Positions 31,956-41,898 of a DNA stretch of 64,000 nucleotides are shown piece by piece (the first letter of the stretch is position 1; each line of letters opens with the position of its first letter). Below the pieces are notes generated by a model. It did not search any database. It saw nothing but the letters and a program-made list of their open reading frames with translations, and was not told where the DNA came from. The position numbers and the translations under genes were made by a program. Origin of the DNA: Gemmatimonas phototrophica (GTDB taxonomy: Bacteria; Gemmatimonadota; Gemmatimonadetes; Gemmatimonadales; Gemmatimonadaceae); the NCBI RefSeq assembly GCF_000695095.2, contig NZ_CP011454.1, positions 4,650,001-4,714,000 on the forward strand, given 5' to 3'.

Positions 31956-34298
31956 ATGCGCCCGCTGCCTTCCGTAGTCTCCCGCGTCTCACGTCACACC
32001 GCCCTGAGCAGTCTTCTGCTCGGCGCGTTGGCCTTTGGCGCCTGCAAGTCCAGCGACGGCAGCACCGGCCCTGGCCCTACGCCCACATTGGTTCGGGCCC
32101 AAACGGGTGATCTCCAGACCGGGGTAGCCGGGGCGGCGCTCCCAACCACGCTCAGCGTGCTGGTCACCGACAAGGACAGCAAACCGGTGTCCGGACGACG
32201 GGTAGACTGGGATGTGGGCGTAGGATCGGGCACCGTCTCCCCCGCCAGCAGCACCACCGACTCGCGTGGTGTGGCCACCACCACCTGGACGGTAGGCACC
32301 ACGGCCGGGGTGGCCCGGGTAAGCGCTCAGGTGAACGGGGTGAACCCGGCCAGCTTCACCGCCACCGTCTTGCCCGGCCCGGTCGCCGCCATCATTACCA
32401 CCCCCGAAGCGGCCTTTCTGGGCGTGGGCGATACGCTCCGCCTGCGCGCGTCGCTGCGTGACCAATTCGGCAACGACATCGTGGGGCAGGCCATTACCTA
32501 CGCGTCGCTGGATGTCGCCGCCACCGTAAACAGCGGCGGGCTCATTACCGCCGTGGCGCAGGGCAACGCCCGCATTGTCACCAGTGCCTCTGGCCGCGCC
32601 GACACGGTGCCGGTGAGCATCGGCCCCGCCGGATCGGCCCCCTGTGGCCCCACCACGCCTCGCACACTCGCCCTGGGCGAAGTGATCAATCCGGTGGCCG
32701 GCACCAGCAGCCTCACCGCCTGTCTCGCCTCGCCAGTGGGCGTACTCAGCTCCGAATACGCGCTCACGCTCATCTCCACCGCCACCTCGTTCGGCACCAC
32801 CACCATTGCCGACGTGCTGGGCATTGGCACCAACGGCCCGCTGTCGGCCGCGCTCGTCAGTCCGCTCCCCGGCTCGGCCACCGTGCCACTCGCCAGTGGC
32901 GTCACCTTCAGTAATGTCCTGTCGCCAACCGAACAGTTCGAGCAGACGCGACGGGCCATCGAACGCCGCGAGCTGGAACCCCTCGTTGCCGATGCCCGTG
33001 ACTGGCTGCCGGTCACCCGGCAGCGCGCCGCCCTCACCGCCGTCAGCGTGGGCGACGAAATCAAGCTCAACGCCAACGCCAATCTCGCCTGCAGCAGTGC
33101 CGACACGCGCACGGGTCGTGTTGCCGCCGTGGGCACCCGCGCGCTCGTGGTAGCCGACAAGGAAAATCCCTCCGGCGGCTACACCGACGCCGAGTTTGCG
33201 AGCATTGCCGCCACGTTCGATACGCTGGTGTTCCCCATGGACACCGCAGCCTTTGGGGCACCGTCCAACATCTCGCAGTACGGCAAGATCATTCTGTTCT
33301 ACACGCGTGCCGTGAACGCCCTCACGCCGCAGGGCGCCGGCTTCACCATTGGCGGGTTCTTCTTCGCACGCGACCTGTATCCCAAGACGGCACGCAACGG
33401 TCTCCCCGCCTGCGCAGCGTCCAACGAGCAGGAGATGTTCTATCTGCTCGTCCCCGACCCGGACGGCGCCGTGAACGGCAACCGGCGCGCCAAGGATGCG
33501 GTGACGCGACTCAACCTCACCACCATCGCGCACGAACTCCAGCACCTCATCAACGCATCGCGCCGCATTTATGTGAACAGCGCCCCCAACAGCACCGAGC
33601 AGGTGTGGCTGGACGAAGGGCTGTCACATGTGGCCGAAGAGCTGCTCTACTTCCGCGTGAGCAACTACAACTCGCGCCAAAATCTGGTGCTCACCGACGT
33701 CAACGGCACGCGGGCCGAGCAGTTCAGCAACTTCGCGTCGCAAAACTTCTCGCGCTTCTACAACTTCCTCATTGCGCCGGAAACCAACTCACCGTACGCG
33801 CCCAACGATTCACTCGGTACGCGCGGCGCCATCTGGAACTTCCTCCGCTTCGCGGCCGCCCGGCAAGGCGCCAGCAACGAAGCGTCGTTCCTGCGACAGC
33901 TGGTGAACTCCACCAGCACCGGCGTGAACAATCTGCAGCAGGTGCTCTCAGGCGGTGCCTTCGCCGATTATCTGCGCGACTGGACGATCTCCCTCATTGC
34001 CGACGACTACTCGGCAGCCACGCGCGACGGACTGGGCACACAGTACACCAACCCGGCCTGGAGCTTCCGCAGCATTTACCCCGGCCTGCGAATTGGCACC
34101 AGCCAGCCACTGGGTGTCTATCCCATTGCCACGCGCTCGCTGCTCAGCAACAACCCGCAACGCATCTCCCTCGCCGGCGGCACCAGCAGCTACATCCGCT
34201 TCAGCGTTCCCGCCGGCCAGCGTGCACTCATTTCACTCTCCAGCAACGGCGCGTTGCCACCCGGCACGTTGCGCTACGGCATTGTGCGGTTGCGCTGA
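31956..34298 (+). CDS. Ig-like domain lipoprotein with M30-type zinc metalloprotease domain
   Basis: 780 residues. Lipoprotein signal SSLLLGALAFGAC. Residues ~40-130 are a BIG1-type Ig domain (LSVLVTDKDSKPVSGRRVDWDVG… TTTWTVGTTAGVARVSA), then a BIG2-like domain (AAFLGVGDTLRLRASLRDQFGN). The C-terminal half has the zinc site HELQHLIN (HExxH) followed by EQVWLDEGLSHVAEE, resembling M30/hyicolysin-type peptidases. It probably acts at the cell surface. An earlier in-frame start at 31797 is ignored because the signal begins at 31956. A long hairpin follows the stop. Confidence 0.78.
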   Translation: MRPLPSVVSRVSRHTALSSLLLGALAFGACKSSDGSTGPGPTPTLVRAQTGDLQTGVAGAALPTTLSVLVTDKDSKPVSGRRVDWDVGVGSGTVSPASSTTDSRGVATTTWTVGTTAGVARVSAQVNGVNPASFTATVLPGPVAAIITTPEAAFLGVGDTLRLRASLRDQFGNDIVGQAITYASLDVAATVNSGGLITAVAQGNARIVTSASGRADTVPVSIGPAGSAPCGPTTPRTLALGEVINPVAGTSSLTACLASPVGVLSSEYALTLISTATSFGTTTIADVLGIGTNGPLSAALVSPLPGSATVPLASGVTFSNVLSPTEQFEQTRRAIERRELEPLVADARDWLPVTRQRAALTAVSVGDEIKLNANANLACSSADTRTGRVAAVGTRALVVADKENPSGGYTDAEFASIAATFDTLVFPMDTAAFGAPSNISQYGKIILFYTRAVNALTPQGAGFTIGGFFFARDLYPKTARNGLPACAASNEQEMFYLLVPDPDGAVNGNRRAKDAVTRLNLTTIAHELQHLINASRRIYVNSAPNSTEQVWLDEGLSHVAEELLYFRVSNYNSRQNLVLTDVNGTRAEQFSNFASQNFSRFYNFLIAPETNSPYAPNDSLGTRGAIWNFLRFAAARQGASNEASFLRQLVNSTSTGVNNLQQVLSGGAFADYLRDWTISLIADDYSAATRDGLGTQYTNPAWSFRSIYPGLRIGTSQPLGVYPIATRSLLSNNPQRISLAGGTSSYIRFSVPAGQRALISLSSNGALPPGTLRYGIVRLR

Positions 34299-34301
34299 AC
34301 G

Positions 34302-34375
34302 CTCTTCACCTCCACAGCTCCCCACCTCCCTCGTTCTGGTACGTGCCAGATGGGAGGTGGTGGTGAGGTGAAGAG
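34302..34375. terminator. Long inverted repeat between convergent genes
   Basis: Arms CTCTTCACCTCCAC and CCCACCTCCC on the left pair with GGGAGGTGG and TGAGGTGAAGAG on the right, giving a stem of over 20 bp around the loop TCGTTCTGGTACGTGCCAGAT. It sits between stops at 34298 (+) and 34392 (-) and probably ends transcription from both sides. It is the only gene-free DNA there. Confidence 0.6.
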
Positions 34376-34391
34376 GTGGAGAGAACTGCCA

Positions 34392-35258
34392 CTAGCGCGC
34401 CTTGAGACGGATCTCGTACAGCTTGGGCCACAGCTTGCCGGTCACGTAGATCTTGTCCGTGGTCGGGTGGTACGCGATGCCATTCAACACATCTTCGTTC
34501 CCCGCACGATCGAGCGTGGGCAGAATCCCCACCAGATCAATCCAGCCCGTCACGTTGCCGGTGGCCGGATCAATGCGCGCAATGGAATCCTTCTGCCACA
34601 CGTTGGCCCAGATCTCGCCCTTCACCCACTCCAGCTCGTTGAGCTGTGACACCTGGTTGCCGCGGTCGGTCACCGTAATGGCCTTCTGCGCGGTGAACGT
34701 TTTGGGATCGCGATAAATGAGCGTGTTGCTGCCGTTGCTCATGATCAGCGACGTACCGTCGGTGGTGAGCCCCCACCCTTCGCCATCATAGCTGAATTCG
34801 CCGGTGCGCTTGAAGGTCTTCCAGTCGTACGTGAACGCCTTGCCACTCGTCCACGTGATCTGGTACAGCGTTTCCCCCAGAATCACGATCCCTTCGCCAA
34901 AGTGCGGCTCTTCGAGATCCTGCTGGCGCACCACCTTCCCCGACGTGAGCGAAACCTCGCGAATGTTGGATTGCCCCACCTGCCCCGTGCTCTCAAAGAG
35001 CTTGCCGTCGTGCCAGAGCAGCCCCTGCGTGAACGCTTTGGGGTCGTGCGGATATTCGGCCACCACGTCAAAGCCGTAGCCCGGCGTGCGCGGGCCAGAC
35101 GGCGCTTCCGCAGCGGTCGTTTCAGCCATCGCCGGCTGCTCGCCGTCGCGACAGGCGCCAAAGGCACCAGCCGTGCCAATCAGGCCAGCGGTAGACAACG
35201 CGATCATGGCCGCTGAGGTACGCGAGCGCCGACGAGACGAGGGAAAAGACATGGGCAT
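34392..35258 (-). CDS. Glutaminyl-peptide cyclotransferase (plant/bacterial type)
   Basis: 288 residues, exported (IALSTAGLIGTAGAFGAC, possible lipobox FGAC). Seen: YGFDVVAEYPHDPKAFTQGLLW, ESTGQVGQSNIREV, EPHFGEGIVIL, LYQITWTSGKAFTYD, EGWGLTTDGTSLIMSNGS, LNELEWVKGEIWANVW, DVLNGIAYHPTTDKIYVTGK. These are the blades of the five-bladed propeller glutaminyl cyclase, which forms N-terminal pyroglutamate on exported peptides. Start MPMSFPSS at 35258 was chosen; MSFPSS six bases later is equally possible. Confidence 0.88.
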   Translation of the reverse strand: MPMSFPSSRRRSRTSAAMIALSTAGLIGTAGAFGACRDGEQPAMAETTAAEAPSGPRTPGYGFDVVAEYPHDPKAFTQGLLWHDGKLFESTGQVGQSNIREVSLTSGKVVRQQDLEEPHFGEGIVILGETLYQITWTSGKAFTYDWKTFKRTGEFSYDGEGWGLTTDGTSLIMSNGSNTLIYRDPKTFTAQKAITVTDRGNQVSQLNELEWVKGEIWANVWQKDSIARIDPATGNVTGWIDLVGILPTLDRAGNEDVLNGIAYHPTTDKIYVTGKLWPKLYEIRLKAR

Positions 35259-35309
35259 CAGACAACAGGGTTTCTGCCAAAACAGATCGTGCACCAGCCA
35301 CATGCACCG

Positions 35310-35933
35310 TTAGCGAGGGGTCTCCACAAACTCGCGCAGCTCCAGCAGCAGCGCCACGAGATCTTTCAGCTGATGGTTCGCATTCAAACCGCTGGGGCTG
35401 GGTAACGCCCACAGCCGACTGTTCCCCAACCGCTCCGGCTGCAGCCCCAACGTCGCCTTGGGACGGGCAAAGGCCGAGCGATAGGCGCCAATGCCCAGAA
35501 AGGCCACCACCTGCGGGGTGTACTGCTGCACCAGCCGAGCGAGGCGCTGACCGCCCGCTACATACTCTTCGGGCAGCAGCTCCGACGCCGCATTGGTGGT
35601 GCGCTCCACCATGTTGGTAATCCCGTACCCCAACGGCAACAGTTCGTGCTCTTCCCACGGCTTGAGCAGCCGCGGCGTAAAGCCGGCCCCGTGCAGCGCC
35701 GGCCAGAACCGGTTGCCGGGGCGCGCAAAGTGGTGCCCCAGCGCGGCGGTGTACAACCCGGGGTTGATCCCGCAAAAAAGGACCTTGAGCTGCGGCGCCA
35801 CCAGATCTGGCACCGTCTTGTGCACGGCGGCAGCGAGGTCGGCTTTGCTGGGTTTGGGCGGCGGTACGATCACGGAGGTAAGCTGAGGGACACCGGGAAC
35901 CCCGGCAATCCCACTTATATCCCGCCCTCCCAT
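35310..35933 (-). CDS. mug: Mismatch-specific uracil/thymine DNA glycosylase (Mug/TDG family)
   Basis: 207 residues with the start given; the first ~20 are doubtful and a GTG at 35873 would give 187. Seen: VLFCGINPGLYTAALGHHFARPGNRFWPALHGAGF (Mug motif 1, shown in part), GYGITNMVERTTNAASEL, FLGIGAYRSAFARP, WALPSPSGLNANHQ (motif 2). Excises U or T mispaired with G. Its 5' end overlaps or abuts the divergent DUF1028 gene (starts 35933 and 35932), so the two promoters must lie inside each other's coding DNA or the shorter start is used. Confidence 0.85.
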   Translation of the reverse strand: MGGRDISGIAGVPGVPQLTSVIVPPPKPSKADLAAAVHKTVPDLVAPQLKVLFCGINPGLYTAALGHHFARPGNRFWPALHGAGFTPRLLKPWEEHELLPLGYGITNMVERTTNAASELLPEEYVAGGQRLARLVQQYTPQVVAFLGIGAYRSAFARPKATLGLQPERLGNSRLWALPSPSGLNANHQLKDLVALLLELREFVETPR

Positions 35934-37005
35934 GCGCTTCGCCCGTCTGGTTGGTACGTCACTGCTGACCTTCCTTGGCACCGCCTCTGCCACCGCCACC
36001 GTTGCCCAGGCGCAGGAACCGGCCGATTGGCGCGACGGGCTCAACTTTCACACCTTCTCCATTGCGGCCCTCGACCCGCGCACCGGCGAGCTGGGCGTCG
36101 CGGTCACCACCCGGGTCTCGTGCGTGGGCAACGGTGTGCCCTGGGTGCGCAAAGGCGTCGGCGCCGTGGCCACGCAGGCCAGCACCCGCACAGAGTACGG
36201 CACCGAACTACTGGATGCCCTGCAGCGTGGCGAGGCGCCGCAGGCCGCGCTCACCCGGCTGCTGGCCGCCGACAGCGGCTTTCAGCAGCGACAGGTGGCC
36301 GTCATTGCCGCCAACGGCCAGTCGGCGCAGCACACCGGCACCCGCCCCAATGCCTGGGCCGGTCATCGTTCCGGCCCGAACTACGTGACTCAGGGAAACA
36401 TCCTCGTTGGCCCCGAAGTGCTGGCGGCGGTCGCCAAGAGCTTTGAGGCCAGCGAAGGCACCCCTCGCCATCTGGCCGACCGACTCATCGATGCCATTCA
36501 GGCCGGCTTCGACCTGGGCGGTGACAAACGCCATGGTCTCCGCACCTCGGCCGCCGTGGTGGTCACCGACCCGCGCCCCGGCATGTCGCGTCGCACCGAC
36601 GGCCAAACGGCCAGCATCAACATCTGCGAGCACCCCGACCCGATTGGCGAAATGCGCCGCGTCTACAACACCGTCTCGCAAACGCTGGGCTATCGCACCC
36701 TGCAGCAATACGCGGGCGGCGATGTGGTGCAGCTCAAGCTCATGCTGCACACCCTGGGCTTCTACCGCAGCGGCGAACCGTTCAACCTGCGGGCGCCCGA
36801 CGCGTCGCTCTTTGGTGCCGATGCCGTGGCGGCGGTTGATGCGTTCCGCGCCAGCGAGAAGATGGGGACCCCCACCGTGGGTGGCTCACCGGCCGGTCTG
36901 GTCGATATGGAAACCGTGGAGCGCCTGTGGGCCGCGCTCACCCGCGCCGGAAAGGCCGACGCGGTACGTCAGCAACTGCTCGACATCACCATGGTGCGCC
37001 GGTAA
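35932..37005 (+). CDS. DUF1028 Ntn-hydrolase-like exported protein
   Basis: 357 residues with a signal peptide (LLTFLGTASATATVAQA). The N-terminal ~210 residues match DUF1028: HTFSIAALDPRTGELGVAVTTR, GNGVPWVRKGVGAVATQA, GRYN-like GPNYVTQGNILVGPEV, VVVTDPRP. This family has an Ntn-hydrolase-like fold of unknown substrate. Residues ~260-350 form a putative peptidoglycan-binding-like helical domain (LKLMLHTLGFYRSGEPFNL…LFGADAVAAVDAFRASEKMG), as seen in longer family members. Divergent from mug. Confidence 0.75.
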   Translation: MRFARLVGTSLLTFLGTASATATVAQAQEPADWRDGLNFHTFSIAALDPRTGELGVAVTTRVSCVGNGVPWVRKGVGAVATQASTRTEYGTELLDALQRGEAPQAALTRLLAADSGFQQRQVAVIAANGQSAQHTGTRPNAWAGHRSGPNYVTQGNILVGPEVLAAVAKSFEASEGTPRHLADRLIDAIQAGFDLGGDKRHGLRTSAAVVVTDPRPGMSRRTDGQTASINICEHPDPIGEMRRVYNTVSQTLGYRTLQQYAGGDVVQLKLMLHTLGFYRSGEPFNLRAPDASLFGADAVAAVDAFRASEKMGTPTVGGSPAGLVDMETVERLWAALTRAGKADAVRQQLLDITMVRR

Positions 37006-37040
37006 CCACCGGCACCCAGCAGCAGCAACGCCGCTGCGCG

Positions 37041-39755
37041 CTATTCCTCGGCGCCGCGCTTGAGCGCGGCCAAGGTGGTCAGCGCTTCCAGCGGCGTCAT
37101 GCTGTCGGTATCGAGCGCCGATACCGCCGCCTTGAGACGCGTGGCCGACGCATCCACCGGCGCCGCCGGTGCCTCGCCAAAGAAGCCCAGCTGATCGGCG
37201 TGCAGCTGGTGCTTCATGCGCGGCCCGCGACGCTTGGTGCTCAGGGGCGCCTGCATGCCGTCGGCGGTGAGACGCGCCGCCATCTGCTCTCCCTCGCCTT
37301 CCAGCAGCGCCAACACTTCCTTGGCGCGCGTAATGACCGGCGCCGGCAAGCCGGCCAGACGCCCCACTTCAATACCGTACGACCGGTCGGCGCCGCCGGG
37401 AATGAGCTTGTGCAGAAAGAGCACCTGGTCACCCACTTCGCGCACCGCCACCGTGAAATTCTTCACGCCGGCCAGTTCGTTCTCCAGCTGCGTGAGTTCG
37501 TGATAGTGCGTCGCGAACACCGTCTTGCAGCCAATGGCGTCGTGCAAATGCTCACTCACACTCCACGCAATGGACACGCCGTCGTACGTGCTGGTGCCGC
37601 GACCAATTTCGTCGAGCAGCACCAGTGATCGCTTGGTGGCCGTGTGCAGAATGGCACTCGTTTCGCTCATCTCCACCATGAAGGTGGATTGTCCGCGCAC
37701 CAGATTGTCGCTCGCCCCCACGCGCGTGAACAGCCGGTCCACAATGGGCAGGCGCGCGCGCCGAGCAGGCACGTAGGCCCCCACCTGCGCGAGCAGCTGA
37801 ATGAGCCCCACCTGACGCAGAATAGTGCTCTTGCCGGCCATGTTGGGCCCCGTGAGCACAATGAGCTGCGCGTCGCTGGTGAGCAGCAAGTCGTTGGGGA
37901 TGAACTTTTCGCGCGCCATCATGCGCTCCACCACCGGATGCCGACCGGCCACGATTTCCATATCGTAGTCGTCGTGCAGCTCGGGGCGCACATACTGCTC
38001 ACGTTCGGCCACATCGGCAAAACTCGAGAGCACGTCTATGGTGGCCACCCGTCGCGCCACCACCTGCCAGCGGGCAATGGCCGCGCCGGCGTCGCGCCGC
38101 AGCGCCTCGAACAGTTCCCGCTCGCGCGTTTCAATGCGGTCGGCGGCGCTCAGGACCTTTTCTTCGTACTCCTTGAGCGCCGGCGTCACGTACCGTTCAG
38201 CGCCGGTCAGCGTCTGCCGACGCTGATAGTCATCGGGGACGAGATGTTTGTTGGCGTTGGAAATTTCGAGGAAATATCCAAACACCTTGTTGAAGCCCAC
38301 CTTGAGCGAGGCAATGCCGGTGCGTGCCCGCTCCTGCTGCTGAATGGTGGCAATGGCATCTTTGCCACCGTCGCGCAGCGCCCGCAGTTCGTCCAGATCG
38401 GCATCTACGCCAGGAGCAATGGTGTCTTCGTCGCCAATCATGAGCGGCGGACGCGCCACCAGCATGTGCGTGAGCTTCGCGGCGCAGTCGGCGCCGTCGT
38501 CCCAGTGCTGCAGCATGTGCGCCAGTTCGCCACCCTGCGAGCCCCCCTGATTGGCGTGCGACAAGACATCGCGCACCGCCTTGGCCACCTGCGGCAATCG
38601 GGCCAGCGAATCACCCAGCGCGCGCAGTTCGCGCGGCGTAGCCCGACCCGCCGCGGCTTTGCTGGCCAGACGCTCCACATCACGCACGCCATCAAGCGCC
38701 TCGCGCAGCGCCGTGCGTCCCACCGGGTCACGCACCAGCACCGTAACCGCATCGAGCCGCTGCTCAATGGCGCCGCGCTCCAGCAGCGGCGCCAGCAACC
38801 ACGCACGCAACAGACGCTGCCCCATGGGGGTGGCCGTGCGATCGAGCACCGACAGCAACGTGCCCGCCACTTCACCACCGCGCAGCGACTCCACCAACTC
38901 CAGATTGCGTCGCGTCATTTCGTCGAGCGGCATGATGCCGCCGGGGCGCTCCACCAGCGGGCGCGCCAAATGCGGCAACCCGCCCGGTTGCAGCTCGCGC
39001 AAATAGCGCAGCAACGCACCAGCCGCACCCACCGCGGCCCGGTCGTCGCTCCCCAGTCCGAATCCTTCCAGACTGCGCACGTCGAACTGCCGCGTGAGTT
39101 CGTCGGCGGCCAGCTGCGCATCAAACTCCCACCCTTCACGATGCGTGACCAGCGCGTTGTCCACCACACTCAGCGCCGCATCCAGCTCCGGCTGCGTGGC
39201 GTTGCGCACCAGCAGCAATTCACGCGGCGCCAAACGGGCCAGCACCGCCGGTGCGTCGGCCAGCGTGACAATGAACAGGCGCAGCTCACCGGTGCTGAGG
39301 TCCGCCGCCGCCACACCAATCTGGTCACGCGCCGCATCCCGCGACGTGTCGCGCCCCATGGCCACGGCGCACACGTAGTTGGCCCGCGATCCATCCAGCA
39401 GATCGTCGGCAAACACGGCGCCGGGGGTAATGGTCTCCACGACTTCGCGCTTCACCAGCCCCTTGGCCAGCTTGGGGTCTTCCACCTGCTCGCAGATGGC
39501 CACGCGATACCCCTGCCCCACCAGCCGGCGCAGATACTCCGCCGCCGCTTTCACCGGAATACCGGCCAGCGGCACTTCGGCGGCGCCGCCGTTGTTGCGC
39601 GACGTGAGCGTCAGCCCAATTGCCCGGGATGCCACCTCGGCATCCTCGTAAAACATCTCGTAGAAGTCGCCCATCCGGAAAAACAGAATCGCATCCTGAT
39701 GACGCGCCTTGATCTCCCGGTACTGCTGCATCAACGGGGTGGCACTCCCACTCAC
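37041..39755 (-). CDS. mutS: DNA mismatch repair protein MutS
   Basis: 904 residues, full length. Mismatch-binding domain I carries FFRMGDFYEMF (the F-x-E mismatch reader). The core and clamp follow (VGFNKVFGYFLEISNANKH). The ATPase domain has Walker A GPNMAGKSTILRQ, Walker B LVLLDEIGRGTSTYDG and VFATHYHELTQ. It recognises base mismatches and small loops. The GTG start overlaps the stop of the SPOR-domain gene by 4 nt (GTGA), so it is the third gene of a holA-SPOR-mutS operon. mutL is not in the window. Confidence 0.96.
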   Translation of the reverse strand: MSGSATPLMQQYREIKARHQDAILFFRMGDFYEMFYEDAEVASRAIGLTLTSRNNGGAAEVPLAGIPVKAAAEYLRRLVGQGYRVAICEQVEDPKLAKGLVKREVVETITPGAVFADDLLDGSRANYVCAVAMGRDTSRDAARDQIGVAAADLSTGELRLFIVTLADAPAVLARLAPRELLLVRNATQPELDAALSVVDNALVTHREGWEFDAQLAADELTRQFDVRSLEGFGLGSDDRAAVGAAGALLRYLRELQPGGLPHLARPLVERPGGIMPLDEMTRRNLELVESLRGGEVAGTLLSVLDRTATPMGQRLLRAWLLAPLLERGAIEQRLDAVTVLVRDPVGRTALREALDGVRDVERLASKAAAGRATPRELRALGDSLARLPQVAKAVRDVLSHANQGGSQGGELAHMLQHWDDGADCAAKLTHMLVARPPLMIGDEDTIAPGVDADLDELRALRDGGKDAIATIQQQERARTGIASLKVGFNKVFGYFLEISNANKHLVPDDYQRRQTLTGAERYVTPALKEYEEKVLSAADRIETRERELFEALRRDAGAAIARWQVVARRVATIDVLSSFADVAEREQYVRPELHDDYDMEIVAGRHPVVERMMAREKFIPNDLLLTSDAQLIVLTGPNMAGKSTILRQVGLIQLLAQVGAYVPARRARLPIVDRLFTRVGASDNLVRGQSTFMVEMSETSAILHTATKRSLVLLDEIGRGTSTYDGVSIAWSVSEHLHDAIGCKTVFATHYHELTQLENELAGVKNFTVAVREVGDQVLFLHKLIPGGADRSYGIEVGRLAGLPAPVITRAKEVLALLEGEGEQMAARLTADGMQAPLSTKRRGPRMKHQLHADQLGFFGEAPAAPVDASATRLKAAVSALDTDSMTPLEALTTLAALKRGAEE

Positions 39756-40729
39756 TTCGCGATCTCCGCGACAAAGCCCGCCAGTCCCTGCTTCTTGAGC
39801 GTCGCCAGCGCGGCATTCGCCTGCGCGCGCGTGGCGTAGTAGCCGGCACGCACACGGAACGGTTTCACGTCGCCGTCCACGCGCGCCTCAATACCACGCG
39901 ACTCCAGACGCTTGGCCGATCGCTCCGCTTCGTCGCGCGTGTCGTACGCCGCCAGCTGCACGCTGAACTTGGCGTTCGCGGGCGCCGCGTCTTTGGCGGC
40001 CACGTCGGCGTTGGGAGCCGTATCGCTCTTGTTGGCCGCAGCGGGGGTGGCGGCTGGATTGGCGGCCGGCGTGGCTTTTTGCGCTGCACCCGCCGCCGGC
40101 TTGGCGCCGGCCTTGGCAATGAGCGCGCGATCGACTGTGGCACACTGCCGCCCCATCTCTTCGGCCTGCAGCCGCAGTTCCCCATCGGGCACACCGGTGG
40201 CCGACGCCTCCGCCAACGCCACGCAGGCACGCGGCAGGTCGCGCTCCGCCACGTAGCTCTTGGCAATCCACAACTGGCTGCGCGACGTCGCCGCACCGGC
40301 GGGATACTCGCGCACCACACGCGCGAAGTACGTGCGCGCGTCGGCGGGATGGCCACGCAGCATTTCCAACTCGCCAAGTCGCACCAGCGCCTCGGTGGCG
40401 CGCGCCGACAGCGGCACCTCAATGATGAGCCGCTTCCAGTCACGCTCGGCGTCGCCCACGCGTTCCGCCAACGTGGCGCGCCAGAAGAGGGCTTCGGCCA
40501 GATCGTTGCTGGAGGAACCCGCGGCACTCACGAGCGAATCGAGAATGGCGCGCGCTTCCGCGCCGTTGCCGTTGTCCACGAGCTGACGGGCGCGGCTCAC
40601 TGCGCCGTCCATGGCGGGCGACACGGTTGCCGGCCCCTGTGCGTGAGCAACGCTTGGCGCACCCAGTAACAGCAACGACGCACCGAGAGCCGCGTGGCGT
40701 ACCGAACGAGGCGTGAACGAATGCTTCAT
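39752..40729 (-). CDS. TPR/SPOR-domain exported protein
   Basis: 325 residues from MKHSFTPRSV, with a signal peptide (LGASLLLLGAPSVAHA). Residues ~30-185 form TPR-like helices (AEARAILDSLVSAAG…AEALFWRATLAERVGDAERDWKRLI, ARTYFARVVREYPAG). An Ala/Pro-rich linker follows, then a C-terminal SPOR domain (FSVQLAAYDTRDEAERSAKRLESRGIEARV…FRVRAGYYATRAQANAAL), which binds denuded peptidoglycan at the division septum. It starts with ATGA over the holA stop. The fusion resembles YbgF-like/SPOR envelope proteins. Confidence 0.8.
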   Translation of the reverse strand: MKHSFTPRSVRHAALGASLLLLGAPSVAHAQGPATVSPAMDGAVSRARQLVDNGNGAEARAILDSLVSAAGSSSNDLAEALFWRATLAERVGDAERDWKRLIIEVPLSARATEALVRLGELEMLRGHPADARTYFARVVREYPAGAATSRSQLWIAKSYVAERDLPRACVALAEASATGVPDGELRLQAEEMGRQCATVDRALIAKAGAKPAAGAAQKATPAANPAATPAAANKSDTAPNADVAAKDAAPANAKFSVQLAAYDTRDEAERSAKRLESRGIEARVDGDVKPFRVRAGYYATRAQANAALATLKKQGLAGFVAEIAK

Positions 40730-41841
40730 GCGGCTTTCCGCGTGCGCGTTGCGCACAATGCCAGCACCAACGACATCAACACCTGCTCTTCAGAGGAAAC
40801 CCGCGAATCCTTCAAGGCCATATCCGTTTCCAGGAGCAGCGCCAGCGCGCGCTGACACGCGTCCGCACTCCATCCGTCAGTGACTTTGGTCCATGCCGAA
40901 GAGGCTTCGCTCCACGGACGTCCGGGATAGCCCCCGGTTTCTTTGAGGAAGGTGAAGAACTCCGACGGCAATCGATTGGTGGGAATGCCGGCATCACGAC
41001 GCGCCCGCCCGAAGCTCAAGGCAAACGCCTGCGTGGTGAGCATCATGACCACCTGCACCGCGCTCATCTTGGGTTGCGCGAGGACGTGCCCCACCAGGCT
41101 TACGGCGGTCTTGGCGTCGTGCCGAGCCACAGCGTCCAGCAAGTCGGTCACGGTTTCACCGCGCCGCACCCCCACCACCGCTGATACAGCGTCCACGTCC
41201 ACCATGGCGCGGGCGCTCTGGCTGGCCTCCGCATCGTGCGCCCCAAGCACGTAGCTGGCGCACTTGTCCAATTCGGCCGCCAGCAAATGGAGATCGTTGC
41301 CGACCGCCTGCTGGAGCAGTTGCGCCGCATCGTCGTCGATATCCACCTGCAACGTGGTGGTGGCGTGGTGGGCAATCCAGCGGCGAATGCGCTCCGGAGT
41401 GAGTGGCGCAAAATCCAGCGACACCGAGGCGTTCATGAGCGCGGCGTCGGGCTTTGTCCCGGTGGGGCTCAGCAGCAGCAGCAGCGTGTCTGAGGCCGGG
41501 TTCTTGAGATAGCGATCAAGCTGTCCGCGCGCTGCTTTCTTGAGCGTTGTGACATCACGCAGCACCACCGCCCGGCGTTCGGCGAGCATGGGCGGCGTGG
41601 TGAGCAGACTGGCCACCATTTCGGCGTCCAGATCGGCGGCGCGACGCTGCTCGAGATTGAAGTCGCGCGTGCTGGGGTCGATGGCCGCCGTGAGCAGGTC
41701 GCGCACCGCGCCATCCTTCAGATAGTCATCGTCACCGTGCAGGTAATACACCGGTGCAAACTGCCCCGACTGAATCGCGGCCTGAATGACACGCAGTGGT
41801 GACGCTTCTTTGGCGGTGGGGGCAGCAGACTTCGGAGGCAT
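40726..41841 (-). CDS. holA: DNA polymerase III delta subunit
   Basis: 371 residues from MPPKSAAPTA. Seen: VYYLHGDDDYLKDGAVRDLL (N-terminal HolA motif), RRAVVLRDVTTLKK, LNEL-like NDLHLLAAELDKCASYVL, VDVDAVSAVVG, RRGETVTDLLDAVARHD, and the C-terminal helical collar domain. It is part of the clamp loader that opens the beta clamp during replication. A 12-codon extension upstream is open but not family-like. First gene of the operon leading to mutS. Confidence 0.85.
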   Translation of the reverse strand: MPPKSAAPTAKEASPLRVIQAAIQSGQFAPVYYLHGDDDYLKDGAVRDLLTAAIDPSTRDFNLEQRRAADLDAEMVASLLTTPPMLAERRAVVLRDVTTLKKAARGQLDRYLKNPASDTLLLLLSPTGTKPDAALMNASVSLDFAPLTPERIRRWIAHHATTTLQVDIDDDAAQLLQQAVGNDLHLLAAELDKCASYVLGAHDAEASQSARAMVDVDAVSAVVGVRRGETVTDLLDAVARHDAKTAVSLVGHVLAQPKMSAVQVVMMLTTQAFALSFGRARRDAGIPTNRLPSEFFTFLKETGGYPGRPWSEASSAWTKVTDGWSADACQRALALLLETDMALKDSRVSSEEQVLMSLVLALCATRTRKAA

Positions 41842-41898
41842 CCGGGAAAGATGCGCGGTTCCGGTAACGGCAGCCAAGCCCGATCGCGAAAGGATTCC

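Noticed and set aside
37644..39839. Long plus-strand ORF of 731 codons opposite mutS
   Set aside because: Antisense shadow of mutS in GC-rich DNA; the translation is Arg/His/Gln-rich without family motifs.
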